Notes under the pieces: model-generated
The model's database searches: none
What the model saw: the letters and a program-made list of their open reading frames with translations, nothing else
Told to the model about the DNA's origin: nothing
Translations under genes and position numbers: made by a program
DNA from: Firmicutes bacterium ASF500
Lineage (GTDB): Bacteria > Bacillota > Clostridia > Oscillospirales > Oscillospiraceae
NCBI GenBank assembly: GCA_000492175.2
Contig: CP097573.1
Coordinates: 2,728,001-2,792,000 of the forward strand
Reading direction: 5' to 3'
Length of the DNA: 64,000 nucleotides
Part shown: positions 24,437-33,416 of the stretch, piece after piece
Numbering within the stretch: the stretch's first letter is position 1
Layout of the letters: each line of letters opens with the position of its first letter

Positions 24437-25861
24437 TTACCGGATCTCGCTGTGGCTGACCCGCTTGATCTGCCCCCAGGTCCCCTTGTTTTTCCGATAG
24501 CCCAACAGGGCGCTGAGCCGGGTGAAGTCAAAGACGAACCGGAAGAAGACATTTTCGATCAGGCACATGACGCAGGCCCGCAGGACATCCTGAAAGCTGA
24601 TGCGGAGGTTCTGGGTGTAGATGCGCTGAAAAAAGGCGGTGATGGTGAGGATAGAGCTGTACAGGGCGAAGAGCAAATAGAACCGGAGGATAAACTGCCA
24701 GTCCAGCGGCCCCACGATGGCGGCGGCGAAGGTAACGGCCAGGCCCACCACCTCGATAATCGGGGAGTACAGCTCATAGAGCAGGTAATAGAGGTAGGAG
24801 GCGGTGCCCACCATGCCGAAGCGGGATTTCAGGAACATGAAGCGGTACCGGGTGATGCACTGAAACAGGCCGATGTGCCACCGGCGGCGCTGTTTGAAGA
24901 GGTCCCGCAGGGTGGAGGGGGCCTGACTCCAACAGACGGCGTTGGGCTCATAGCGGATGGAGTAGCGGGTCAAGTTGTTCCGGCAGTAAACGTGGAGCTT
25001 GGCCACCAGCTCCATGTCCTCCCCCAGCACGTCGGTGGCATAGCCGCCGGCGGCTATGACCACGCTCTTTTTGAACAGGCCGAAGGCTCCGGAGATGATG
25101 AGGTTGCCGTTGAAGCCGTCCAGCAGGATACGGGAGGCCAGGAAGGAGCGGTCGTACTCCATGACCTGCATACTGGTCAGGAAGTTCCAGGGCAGGTGGT
25201 AGGTCATGGACTGGCCGGGCTCCCGCTTGATGGCAGGGTTGTAGTCGAGGCACTGGGCCACCCGAATCAGGCCGCCCACGGCCACCACGTTGTCGTCCTC
25301 CATAACGGGCTGGACAATGCGCTCCAGGGAGTCCCGCTGGAGGATGGAGTCGGCGTCGATGCACAGGAAGTAGGGGTATTGGGAGGCGTTGATGCCCGCG
25401 TTCAGGGCGTCCCCCTTGCCGCCGTTTTCCTTTTGCAATAAAGTCAGATGGACCCGGGTGCCGGGCGCCTCATAGATGGCCCGGATTCGTTTGCAGGGGA
25501 TGCTCCGGCGGATGGGGCGGCTGACCTTCTTCATATGAAAGTGGTCGATGAGCACCTGGACGGTGTTGTCAGTGGAGCCGTCGTCCACCACGATGATCTC
25601 GTAGAGCTGATAATCCAGCTCCAGCAGGGACTTTACGCTGTCCAGAATAGTGACATCCTCGTTGTGGGCGGGCACCAGGACGGAGACGGGGAAGTAGAAG
25701 CTGTGCTTCAATTCGTTTTTGATGGCGCGCATCTGGTCCGCCTGATAGAGCCGCCAGGCCCCGATAGCCACCGACAGGAGGAGATAGGAGGCGTAAAGCA
25801 GCAAATAGAGAAGGAAAAAGGTCTCCGTCACGCCCAGGGCAAGGTAAACAAACTCGCTCAT
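24437..25861 (-). CDS. Processive family 2 glycosyltransferase (PgaC/hyaluronan-synthase-like)
   Basis: The 474-residue membrane enzyme has an N-terminal membrane segment, a GT-A domain with VLVPAHNED (about 60), VVDDGSTD, the metal motif CIDADS, acceptor motif GED and the processivity motif KQRRRW (about 330), then three or four C-terminal helices. These features define synthases that build and extrude beta-linked polysaccharides such as PNAG, hyaluronan or cellulose. It is the last gene of the seven-gene operon and overlaps the HEAT-repeat gene by four bases. The sugar is unknown; it lacks a PilZ-type c-di-GMP domain. Confidence 0.9.
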   Translation of the reverse strand: MSEFVYLALGVTETFFLLYLLLYASYLLLSVAIGAWRLYQADQMRAIKNELKHSFYFPVSVLVPAHNEDVTILDSVKSLLELDYQLYEIIVVDDGSTDNTVQVLIDHFHMKKVSRPIRRSIPCKRIRAIYEAPGTRVHLTLLQKENGGKGDALNAGINASQYPYFLCIDADSILQRDSLERIVQPVMEDDNVVAVGGLIRVAQCLDYNPAIKREPGQSMTYHLPWNFLTSMQVMEYDRSFLASRILLDGFNGNLIISGAFGLFKKSVVIAAGGYATDVLGEDMELVAKLHVYCRNNLTRYSIRYEPNAVCWSQAPSTLRDLFKQRRRWHIGLFQCITRYRFMFLKSRFGMVGTASYLYYLLYELYSPIIEVVGLAVTFAAAIVGPLDWQFILRFYLLFALYSSILTITAFFQRIYTQNLRISFQDVLRACVMCLIENVFFRFVFDFTRLSALLGYRKNKGTWGQIKRVSHSEIR

Positions 25862-26961
25862 ACCGCCGCTGGTACCTCACTTTCCGCCTCGTCCGGCTGG
25901 ACCCCCAGGATGTATTCCAGCATTTCGGCGGCGTAGCGGTCGCCGGAGAAGCCGTCCTTGGTGTCCGCCCAGGTGACCCCCAGGGTTTTCAGGGAGCGGG
26001 CGGCGTTCTGGCGGACGTACCAGTTGGGACTGCGCAGGGCGTCCTGGAGGGCCTGCCGGGTCTCGCCCCCGGGGTAGGAGGCCAGGGAGGAGGCCGCCGC
26101 GATGGACAGCTCGCCCCGCCCCTCCGTCTCCCCCTTCAACAGCAGAAGGAGCGTTGGCTGGGCTCCGGGGATGGCGTGACGGCGGAAGTAGCGCACCAGA
26201 GTGAACCGGGTCTCGGCGGGCAGTTCCTCCAGCTCCAGTTCCCGGAGAAAGTCCTCGGCGAAGCCGTCGCCGGTCAGGGAGTCGGCAAAGCGGACGACGC
26301 CCACCTGGAAGCACTCGGCCAGGTCGCCCCGACAGCCCCACAGCCGGGTGGCCAGAGGGTTCTTGTCCCCCTGGAAGCGGCCCAGCCCGTCGGACAGCAG
26401 GCGGGGGTCGTGATACCAGCCCCGCTGGCTCATCAGGATAAAGGCGTGCTCAATCGACTGGATGTTTCCCAGGGCGTAGAGGGCGCTGAGCACATTTTCC
26501 CGGCTGTACACGGTGGAGTTGTCCAGATAGCCCAGAAGCTGTTCCGCCAGCGGACTGCGCTGTTCCCCCACCGGGGGGTAACAGGCGGCGGTGACGTAGG
26601 CGAAAAAGGCCTGCTCCATAGCCGGCTTCTCTCCATAGGACTGGGCCAGTCTGAGGACGAGGCCCCGGTTCTCCTGAGAGAAGGCGGCCGCCTCCTCCGG
26701 CTGGTCGGTGGCCCGGTCCTCGATAGCCTGATAAAAGGCGGTGAGTTCCTGAATGTGCCGCAGGCGGCGGAAGAGCTGGTTGGAGTTCCAGATTGGCATC
26801 TCCTGGGCGGCGCTGTTCAGATAGGCCTTCCAGCGCTGAACCCTCCGCTTCTGCCTCCGCTTCACGCTGGCGGAGCGGAGGATGGTCAGCAGATTGAACA
26901 GAAGCAGAACCACGCAGATGAAAATATAAAAATAGATCACGATGTTAACTGGCAACCGCAA
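25858..26961 (-). CDS. Membrane-anchored HEAT-repeat protein
   Basis: One N-terminal transmembrane helix (residues 6-28) is followed by a basic KRRQKRR stretch, so the rest should be cytoplasmic. The body consists of helical repeats, clearest in GGETRQALQDALRSPNWYVRQNAARSLKTLG near residues 298-328, a HEAT_2-type pair. Such solenoids usually scaffold protein complexes. The TTG start at 26961 is eight bases from AAAGGGGG and lies inside the end of the upstream gene. Immediately before the glycosyltransferase, it could dock or regulate the synthase; this is inference. Confidence 0.78.
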   Translation of the reverse strand: MRLPVNIVIYFYIFICVVLLLFNLLTILRSASVKRRQKRRVQRWKAYLNSAAQEMPIWNSNQLFRRLRHIQELTAFYQAIEDRATDQPEEAAAFSQENRGLVLRLAQSYGEKPAMEQAFFAYVTAACYPPVGEQRSPLAEQLLGYLDNSTVYSRENVLSALYALGNIQSIEHAFILMSQRGWYHDPRLLSDGLGRFQGDKNPLATRLWGCRGDLAECFQVGVVRFADSLTGDGFAEDFLRELELEELPAETRFTLVRYFRRHAIPGAQPTLLLLLKGETEGRGELSIAAASSLASYPGGETRQALQDALRSPNWYVRQNAARSLKTLGVTWADTKDGFSGDRYAAEMLEYILGVQPDEAESEVPAAV

Positions 26962-29089
26962 TGCTATCGCCCCCTTTCCAGCTCGATTGTACGACGTAAT
27001 AGCTCTCCTTCAGCCGCTCCCGGTACTCCAGGCGTTTCCAGCCCTTGACCCGGAGGGAGGCCATGGGGATCGCGTCTCCCTCGCCCTCTCGGGCCGCGCC
27101 CACCCAGAGGGTCTTGATCTGCTTCAATTCCACGCCATAATACTGATAGTAATCCCGGTGGACCCCCATGGCGGCGGGGTCGCCCACGTTCAGCAGGAGC
27201 CAGGGCAGACGAATCTCCACGCAGTCCGCGCCGAAGCAGAAGTCCGCCAGGGAGCTGTACTGCTCTGTGGAACTGTCCCCGCTGCCGTGGACCAGCTTTC
27301 CGGTCTCCCAGACCCCCAGGCGCTGGAGGGCCCGGGTCTCCGGGGTCAGGTTTTCCACCAGCAGGGGATTTTGCACCGCCATGCCCAGGGGCACGAAGCG
27401 GCCGCTGTCCCGGGCCGGGGGATCGAGGAAGGGGTCCTCCCCCTCCGTCTCATACAGGAAGCGCTCCCGCAGGGGGTCGTACCGCTCCTGCACCAGCAGA
27501 CGGGTGTTGTCCGTCCCGTCCAGGCAGAGGAGGAAATCGGCCTCCCGCTGAAAGGTCAGGGCGGGGCTGAGGCAGGCGGCGCCGCCCGCCTCGGGGGAGA
27601 GGTCCAGGGGGAGGTAGACCCGCTCCTCCCGGCTGACGCCCTCCAGGAGCAGATACAGCCCCTCCGCGTCATACCGGGCGGACAGCCGCAGGCCGTCCCG
27701 CTCCATAAGCAGGTCCCCCTCTGACCACTCGCCGGGACTGCCGTCCACCACGCAGGCATCCTCCGCCCCCGGCTCGAAGGCCATCAGTCCGTAGTTCTGG
27801 CCCTCCGACTGGAGATCGTGCCAGAGGTACTGCCCGGCGGGGGCGGCGGCAAAGGCGGTGTTCCAGCTCTTCCGCTCCCACTCGTCCTGCCAGGTGGACA
27901 GGAAGCCCCCGGCCCAGCCGCTGGCCTCCAGGGCCCGGCTGATCTCCACGAGCCGCTGTCCCTGGGCCCTCTCGTCATAGGGGGGCGTGTTCAGGCGGGC
28001 CGCCCCCCGGCTGGAGGAGAAGCCGTAGCCCGCCGCGATCACCGGCATGGTGTGGTACCGGCTGAGCAGCTCCAGGTAGCCGCCGTAGGGCTCACTGGTG
28101 GGCAGTCCCTCCAGAAGGGGGCCGAGGGTCTGCCGCTGTCCGGCGGAGAGCCGGATGGAAAAGCTGTCGCAGAAGTCATAGAGCTGGTAGGCGGCGAAGC
28201 GGCCCGCCTCCATGGAGGGGAGAGGGACCACGTGCTCCGGGTCGGTCCGGGCGTGCTTGGCCAGCTGACGGGCGTAGATCTCCTCGTACTCCAGAAAGTC
28301 GTGGGAGGGGGCGCAGAGGAAGCTGATGGGCCGCTGCGCGTTGTATTTGTCGGTCTCATAGTGGGTGATTCCGTCCATGACCTGAGCCATCACCGCCTCG
28401 AAGGGGGTGGCCTCCGCCGTGGTCTGGAAATAGGTCCCCTGGTAGACGCCGGAGTGGAGGGTGCTGTGGTCGGTGTAGGAGATGGTGTCCGGGGACCACT
28501 CGGTCCCCACCAGGAAGCCCGCCGTCCAGGGGGAGACATCCTTCCGATAGGAGCTGCCGTCCCGGGTCATTCCGCCGGCCTGGTTTTTCCGCCCGTGCAC
28601 CACGTCCACCATGCCCCTGCCGTTCCGCAGAAGGGCGTCCAGGAAGTCCTTGTCATAGGCGTCCTTGGAGCCGAAGCCCGCGCTGTCGCTGACGCCGAAG
28701 CCCTGGAGGAGGTACAGCGGCTGGGTATGGCTGGTGTTGTAGGCATAGAGGGCGTTGTAAAAGTCGTCGTCCAGGATGGCGGCCGCCCGGACGGCGTTGG
28801 CCCCCATCTCCCCGATGGCCTCCAGCCAGCGGAGATAGTCCGCCTCCGTGGGGGCGTAGGAGGAGGCGTAGTGCCCCGGGAGGGAGGAGGATATGTCCAC
28901 CCCCCGCAGGAGCATGGCGTCATAGCCTTGCCCGTTCCAGCGCTGGAACGAGATGCCTTCCGTCCGAAAGGGGACGGAAGGCCCATCCCGCTCTCCGAGC
29001 CGCAGATAAAAACCGCCATAGAATACGGACAGATAGAGCCCGACTCCCATGACCAGCAGCAGCACCGCCGCCGCTATGAATTTTCTCAT
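26945..29089 (-). CDS. Large extracytoplasmic TIM-barrel-like protein with C-terminal beta domain
   Basis: The 714-residue protein starts with one membrane anchor (residues 4-24). Residues about 60-420 resemble a glycoside-hydrolase-type TIM barrel: GYDAMLLRGVDISSSLPG, EMGANAVRAAAILDDDFY, GTEWSP and GGFLSTWQDEWERKSWNT near the barrel end, with acidic residues suited to catalysis. The C-terminal part (about 440-714) looks like a CBM9-type beta sandwich (VDGSPGEWSEGD...). Probably it acts outside the membrane on the polymer made by the GT2 protein. Exact family not identified. Confidence 0.7.
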   Translation of the reverse strand: MRKFIAAAVLLLVMGVGLYLSVFYGGFYLRLGERDGPSVPFRTEGISFQRWNGQGYDAMLLRGVDISSSLPGHYASSYAPTEADYLRWLEAIGEMGANAVRAAAILDDDFYNALYAYNTSHTQPLYLLQGFGVSDSAGFGSKDAYDKDFLDALLRNGRGMVDVVHGRKNQAGGMTRDGSSYRKDVSPWTAGFLVGTEWSPDTISYTDHSTLHSGVYQGTYFQTTAEATPFEAVMAQVMDGITHYETDKYNAQRPISFLCAPSHDFLEYEEIYARQLAKHARTDPEHVVPLPSMEAGRFAAYQLYDFCDSFSIRLSAGQRQTLGPLLEGLPTSEPYGGYLELLSRYHTMPVIAAGYGFSSSRGAARLNTPPYDERAQGQRLVEISRALEASGWAGGFLSTWQDEWERKSWNTAFAAAPAGQYLWHDLQSEGQNYGLMAFEPGAEDACVVDGSPGEWSEGDLLMERDGLRLSARYDAEGLYLLLEGVSREERVYLPLDLSPEAGGAACLSPALTFQREADFLLCLDGTDNTRLLVQERYDPLRERFLYETEGEDPFLDPPARDSGRFVPLGMAVQNPLLVENLTPETRALQRLGVWETGKLVHGSGDSSTEQYSSLADFCFGADCVEIRLPWLLLNVGDPAAMGVHRDYYQYYGVELKQIKTLWVGAAREGEGDAIPMASLRVKGWKRLEYRERLKESYYVVQSSWKGGDSIAVAS

Positions 29090-29102
29090 TCAATCCTCCT
29101 GT

Positions 29103-30650
29103 CTAACGTACCCGCTGATTGGCGGAGTAGGAGGGGTGGCAGTACTGCCGCAGGGAGTCGATATGCTCGTCCATCCACTGGCCCCGGTCCACAATGTATT
29201 CTATCATCCATTCCACCGCCTCCTCATAGCTGGAGGGGTTCACGTCCCGCGAGGTGTCGTCACTGCCGATGGCGGGGAAGCGCCGTTCCTGGTCGCTTAC
29301 CTGATCTGGATCGAAGGTATAGCCCCAGACAGAGAAGTTCCGGTCCACAGCGGTGCCCAGCCAGGACTCGATCTCCTTCTCATAGGCCAGCAGCCGCTCC
29401 TCGGAGAGAACGCCCTGCCTCAGCTGGCGGTAGCGGGAGATCACCCGCTCCACAAAGTCCTCATCCTGCATCAGCTTGGCATACCAGCCCCGCTGGGAGA
29501 GAAGAAATCCCCGGCTGGCAATGGGCCGGAAAAAGTTGTCAAAGGCGTTGTTAAAGTCCCACACCGGTCCAATGGACAGCTTGCCCCGGACGTCTTGGTA
29601 AAAATAGGTGGAATTTTGAAATAAGTCGTTGACACCGCAGAACTCCATCAAGATATAGTAATTCACAAAGGAATCCATATCCAGCTCCTGCCTCCAGAGG
29701 TCGGATCCACTCAGCATCTCCGGAGAGTACAGCATTCGCTCGGCTTGGTTGTAATCAGCCTCCACATAGCTGTGGACCTCCGGGGTCTGATTTTGGATGC
29801 CGGGGTACAGAAGCTCCAGATTGCGGTCTATGCCTGGCTCAAGTCGGTAGGTGTATTCGCTGAAGCTGTTCAGTCTTTTGTCTGGATTAGTCCAACTATC
29901 AATTCGAACCAAGTAGCTGAACACCGGGTCCCCCGGCTCGTATTCCCGCAGGGCAAGCCGGTTTTCGTCCACATCGATGGTCTCCATCAGGAGGTAGACC
30001 CCCTGGTACTCTCCATCCAAAATCAGCTCGCAGAAGCGGGTATCCGGCACCCAGGTCCCCATCACCTCCGCCGAGAGGTTCATGCACATGTAGTTGCGCA
30101 TCAGCGTCTTATCCAGGAAGGGGCCGTGGAGGGCCCACTCCTTCCCGCTCTTCATGCCCAGCAGCCCCATCCGCCGGTCGTTCAGGGGGTCGCCGTCCTT
30201 CACCGTCTTCAGGAGAAAATTGCCCTTGGTGAAGAACCGGGAGCTGTTGCCCCGATAGCGAAACAGGGCGGTCCCCGTGTCACTGGCGGGGTCGTCCTGA
30301 TGGTGCCATACCCCCTCTGTGGAGACCGTGGAAAACTGGACCAAAATCTCCTCCTCGCCGTTGTCCCCGGTGAGGTAGCCCAGGAGGCTCCCGTCCTCCC
30401 CCTCATAGGGCCGGCCCGGAATGGTCTGGCCCCCGGTGTCAACGCGGATGATGGGCAGATGGGTGCACAGCTCCGCCCCGCCTCCACAGGAGGGGCAGGG
30501 GCCCAGGTCCGCCTCGGAGGGCTGGGACAGGTGCTGTTGATACCGGTGCACGCCGGTCCGGCCCCCCAGGTCCTGAAACAGGATGGACATCAGCAGCACG
30601 CATACCACCATGCCCGCCATGACCGCAACGCTTCGACGCATAGCCGTCAC
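29103..30650 (-). CDS. CotH-family kinase-like protein, membrane-anchored
   Basis: CotH proteins are atypical kinases; Bacillus CotH phosphorylates spore-coat proteins. In this 515-residue protein an N-terminal membrane segment precedes the fold, which shows FRYRGNSSRFFTKGNFLLK (nucleotide-side lysine region), WALHGPFLDKTLMRNYM, CELILDGEYQGVYLLMETID and IGPVWDFNNAFDNF, the family's metal/catalytic end. The location should be outside the membrane. It overlaps the DUF4956 gene by four bases. Since it is encoded with a glycan synthase and VTC protein rather than with coat genes, an exopolymer-related substrate is likely. Confidence 0.88.
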   Translation of the reverse strand: MTAMRRSVAVMAGMVVCVLLMSILFQDLGGRTGVHRYQQHLSQPSEADLGPCPSCGGGAELCTHLPIIRVDTGGQTIPGRPYEGEDGSLLGYLTGDNGEEEILVQFSTVSTEGVWHHQDDPASDTGTALFRYRGNSSRFFTKGNFLLKTVKDGDPLNDRRMGLLGMKSGKEWALHGPFLDKTLMRNYMCMNLSAEVMGTWVPDTRFCELILDGEYQGVYLLMETIDVDENRLALREYEPGDPVFSYLVRIDSWTNPDKRLNSFSEYTYRLEPGIDRNLELLYPGIQNQTPEVHSYVEADYNQAERMLYSPEMLSGSDLWRQELDMDSFVNYYILMEFCGVNDLFQNSTYFYQDVRGKLSIGPVWDFNNAFDNFFRPIASRGFLLSQRGWYAKLMQDEDFVERVISRYRQLRQGVLSEERLLAYEKEIESWLGTAVDRNFSVWGYTFDPDQVSDQERRFPAIGSDDTSRDVNPSSYEEAVEWMIEYIVDRGQWMDEHIDSLRQYCHPSYSANQRVR

Positions 30651-31324
30651 CCGCTGATCTCGTCGCTCTGGGTCACGGTGTTCACATACTCGGTGCCGCC
30701 CAGAGCGTACAGGGCGTCGGAGATGTCCACGTCCTTCTGATAGTTCATCTGCCAGACCTTTCGGGGCATCTCATAGATCAGCTCCACATGGTCCGGCGTG
30801 GTGTTGCGCACCCGGAGGAGGGCCCGCTGATTGAAATAGGAAAAGACAATCCGCTCCATGTCCGTGCTGCGGTCCTTGGCCCCCCGGATAATCAGCAGGA
30901 TGCGGTTCTCGTTCCGCACCCGGCCCAGAGCGAGGAGCACCACAAAGACCATCGCCGTGCCAACGCCGGCCACCAGATAGTCCCCCACGCCGCAGCAGAT
31001 GCCCACGATAATGGTCCAGAAGATGTAGGCGGTGTCCCGGGAGTCCTTGATGGCCGTCCTAAATCGGACGATGGACAGCGCGCCCACCATGCCTAGGGAC
31101 AGGGCGATGTTGTTGCCGATGACGGTCATCACCGTGGCGGTCAGTATGGTGAGGGACACCAGGGACACGTTGAATTTTTTGCTGTAGGCCGTGCCCGCGT
31201 GGGTGTACCAGTAGGAGATGTAGATGGCGGCGCTGAGTACCGCTGAGGCCGTGATATGCAGTACAATCTCCTGTGTGGTCAGGGTCCCGCTCTCGGCCAG
31301 GAGCTGCGCGAGATACTCTCTCAT
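30647..31324 (-). CDS. DUF4956 family integral membrane protein
   Basis: The 225-residue protein has four predicted membrane helices in residues 15-130 (TVMTVIGNNIALSLGMVGAL is typical) and a conserved RFRTAIKDSRDTAYIFWTI segment between them. A soluble C-terminal alpha/beta domain of about 90 residues follows, ending in EYVNTVTQSDEISG. DUF4956 has no proven function but recurs next to VTC-domain and CotH genes, as here. It might form a channel or couple the cytoplasmic VTC protein to outside partners. Confidence 0.88.
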   Translation of the reverse strand: MREYLAQLLAESGTLTTQEIVLHITASAVLSAAIYISYWYTHAGTAYSKKFNVSLVSLTILTATVMTVIGNNIALSLGMVGALSIVRFRTAIKDSRDTAYIFWTIIVGICCGVGDYLVAGVGTAMVFVVLLALGRVRNENRILLIIRGAKDRSTDMERIVFSYFNQRALLRVRNTTPDHVELIYEMPRKVWQMNYQKDVDISDALYALGGTEYVNTVTQSDEISG

Positions 31325-31337
31325 AGTCTGGGTCTCC

Positions 31338-32033
31338 TTAGAAGTAGAAATGTTTGCTGACCGTTCGGCTCAGACAGTATTTGCTGACCGAGAGCTCCCC
31401 GTTGGCCGCGCCGCTGAGCATATCCTTGATGTAGCTCAGCAGGAAGCCGTTATATTTTACCTCCAGCACCACCAGAGATTGGTCCTGCACAGGGTATTGG
31501 CAGAGGCTGCCGTCGAAGATGTTGAAATTACTCTCGGTGGCGATGATGTGGTGGTCGAAGGTCACTCGAATCTTGTTCTCCTTGGCGATAAAGGCCCTCC
31601 GGCGGTACTCCACCACCGCCCGGGGGCGGTAGCAGTGGAGATTCATCACGGCGTAGCACTCCTGGGCCAGGGGCTCGGGACAGGCCAGCAGGCCGCTGAA
31701 ATCCCCCCGGGTCAGGCGGACGGCCTCCTCCCGGGGCAGGCGGAGTGAACGTTTTTTCTGCATAGCCCCCTCCTTCTGCTTTACCTCCAGCAGGGCGAAG
31801 GGGCTGTCCGGGCCGTAGCACCGGAGCCGGATTTTTCGCCGGATGGACAGGCCGTCCAGCTTCTCCTGAAAGTCCCGGTCGTCCAGGGAGTCGAAGTAGA
31901 GGGAGCGGATGGGATAGCCGTCCCCCCGGTTGTGGGCGTCCTCCAACATGAATTTTGCCAGGTTGCCGCTGTGATAGTAGTAATCGGGCAGGCCGATGAG
32001 AAATTTTTTCTCCTGCCGCAGGACCTCGTTCAC
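31338..32033 (-). CDS. VTC domain protein (polyphosphate polymerase fold)
   Basis: The 231-residue protein is a triphosphate-tunnel enzyme like yeast Vtc4, which makes polyphosphate from ATP. Tunnel motifs are visible: KFLIGLPD, RSLYFDSLDDRDF, a basic RRKIRLRCYG strand, FALLEVKQK, RAVVEYRRRAFI and LVVLEVKYNGFL, with the ExK pairs and arginines needed for phosphate and metal binding. It is cytosolic, with no membrane segment. Small VTC proteins encoded beside DUF4956 and CotH genes are widespread but little studied; whether this one makes polyphosphate is unproven. Confidence 0.87.
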   Translation of the reverse strand: MNEVLRQEKKFLIGLPDYYYHSGNLAKFMLEDAHNRGDGYPIRSLYFDSLDDRDFQEKLDGLSIRRKIRLRCYGPDSPFALLEVKQKEGAMQKKRSLRLPREEAVRLTRGDFSGLLACPEPLAQECYAVMNLHCYRPRAVVEYRRRAFIAKENKIRVTFDHHIIATESNFNIFDGSLCQYPVQDQSLVVLEVKYNGFLLSYIKDMLSGAANGELSVSKYCLSRTVSKHFYF

Positions 32034-33046
32034 CGGTTCAGCACCTCCCTCAGCGCCTTGTAGTCGTGATAGGCGATGGAGACCGGCTGATCCGGATAGG
32101 CTTGCTTCACGCTGATATAGCTCTCCTCCAGGGCCTTGAGGCCGGGCTGATAGTAGGTGTTGACCTCCCGGATTCCCCTGCCGTCGGCCTTTTGCAGCTC
32201 GTAGATGGTGATGATGCCCTTGCCGTGCTTCCGGGCCAGGGCCGCCTCGGTGGCGATGTTCTGGACCTCGGAGCCCCGGTAGTAGTTCATCACCGCCACG
32301 CTGTCGCAGCCGTACTGAATCAGCTCCTCCAGACCGGCATCCAGCCCCTTGTTGTCATAGTGCCAGGGTATGCAGGCGATTACCTCCAGGCCGTACTCCC
32401 GGGCCAGGGCGTAGGCCCGCTTCATGCCGGAGACGTAGCTGTCCATAACTTTGCCGGGGTTTTCGTCCCACTGGTCCAGGGTGTAGGGTTCCACGTCCAG
32501 CACGATGCCCGCCAGCCGGGGGACGGCCTCCCAGGAGGCGCCGTCCGCCTCCCGCCGCTCCAGAAATTTCCGGGCGATCCGCCGGTTGAAGGAAGCCGCC
32601 TCCTCCACCGCCTCGCACAGCCGGACCCCCTCCGGGTCCAGCCCCCAGGAGGGGTCTCCGGTGAGGTGATAGACGGTGACGCCCTCCTCCACGGCCTGCT
32701 CCGCGAAGAGGGACATCTGCTCCTGACGGCTGTTTTTGGCGGAGAAATGCTGATACAGCGCCGTAGCCCCCCGGGCCTTCATCGCGGAGAAGATTTCCCC
32801 GTCGGTCTGGTTGACAACCTCGGAGCTCCAGGAGAACACCCCGGCAGAGCCGCCGGGGGGCGGGAGCAGTCCGGCGAGCTCAGAGGCGTAGACCGACGAG
32901 CCCAGAGACAGCGCCGCGTAGAAAAAGGCAAGCATACAGCAGCCCATCCCCAGAAGGACCTGACAGCAGTCCCGCCTCCGGAGGCGAGGCCGGCGGAGCG
33001 GGCTGGCAAAGTGGCTCAGCCCCCGTGTGTAAATAATCTGCTGCAC
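32030..33046 (-). CDS. Membrane-anchored TIM-barrel glycosidase-like protein
   Basis: First gene of the operon. A basic N-terminal tail precedes one membrane segment (about 31-53), placing the remaining 285 residues outside. The fold has beta-strand signatures of a glycosidase barrel: RLAGIVLDVEPYTLDQWDEN (D-x-E, candidate catalytic pair near 176-178), GLEVIACIPWHYD, CDSVAVMNYYRGS and QPVSIAYHDYKAL. It resembles bacterial GH18/GH114-like barrels without matching one clearly. The GTG start at 33046 follows GGGAGGTGCG. It could cut or trim the exopolymer. Confidence 0.72.
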   Translation of the reverse strand: MQQIIYTRGLSHFASPLRRPRLRRRDCCQVLLGMGCCMLAFFYAALSLGSSVYASELAGLLPPPGGSAGVFSWSSEVVNQTDGEIFSAMKARGATALYQHFSAKNSRQEQMSLFAEQAVEEGVTVYHLTGDPSWGLDPEGVRLCEAVEEAASFNRRIARKFLERREADGASWEAVPRLAGIVLDVEPYTLDQWDENPGKVMDSYVSGMKRAYALAREYGLEVIACIPWHYDNKGLDAGLEELIQYGCDSVAVMNYYRGSEVQNIATEAALARKHGKGIITIYELQKADGRGIREVNTYYQPGLKALEESYISVKQAYPDQPVSIAYHDYKALREVLNR

Positions 33047-33099
33047 ACAGAACGCACCTCCCGCGCTAAAATCTTTGCGGAAAATTAAGGAACTACTGA

Positions 33100-33186
33100 T
33101 TAAAGTACCCTGTAAATACGTAAGCAGCCAAAATGAATGTAAAACCGAACGCCGGAAAATAGCTCGATGATCTGGGTGTCTTTCAT
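33100..33186 (-). pseudogene. 5' stub of an ECF sigma factor gene
   Basis: A 28-codon frame from ATG 33186 opens MKDTQIIELF, the common beginning of a clostridial ECF sigma subfamily, then loses the expected sequence and stops. An AGAGGGAAAG ribosome site precedes it. The CAAC-N18-GTCT promoter upstream has the same geometry as those of the two intact ECF genes at 58.5 and 60.3 kb. Short as it is, the combination suggests a deleted sigma gene whose promoter now faces the surface operon. Confidence 0.4.
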
Positions 33187-33211
33187 CTTTCTACTTTCCC
33201 TCTTAATATAA

Positions 33212-33237
33212 AGACAGTTTTTTTATCGCCGCCGTTG
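33212..33237 (-). promoter_or_regulatory. ECF-type promoter facing the surface operon
   Basis: On the minus strand CAAC (33237-33234) is followed 22 bases later by GTCT (33215-33212), the same spacing as upstream of both intact ECF sigma genes. There is no other promoter as clear before the operon start at 33046. Confidence 0.5.
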
Positions 33238-33416
33238 CACTCAAACGAAAAATTATGGTCAGTGGTTCCTCAGTGGTTTCTTAACAAAGAAAACGTTGAC
33301 AATCTCCAAACTATATGATAAACTATTTTCTTCTCAAAAGCAAGGAATAGTTGCAGAAACACACATTTTTCTGCAAAATTGTCCTGCCGGGACTTGGAGG
33401 TCCCAGGAATTTCCGC

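Noticed and set aside
24437..33046. The surface operon as a Pel, PNAG or cellulose operon.
   Set aside because: No PelD/E/F/G-like proteins, no PgaB-type deacetylase, no PilZ domain and no BcsB-like protein were seen; only the GT2 synthase is shared.
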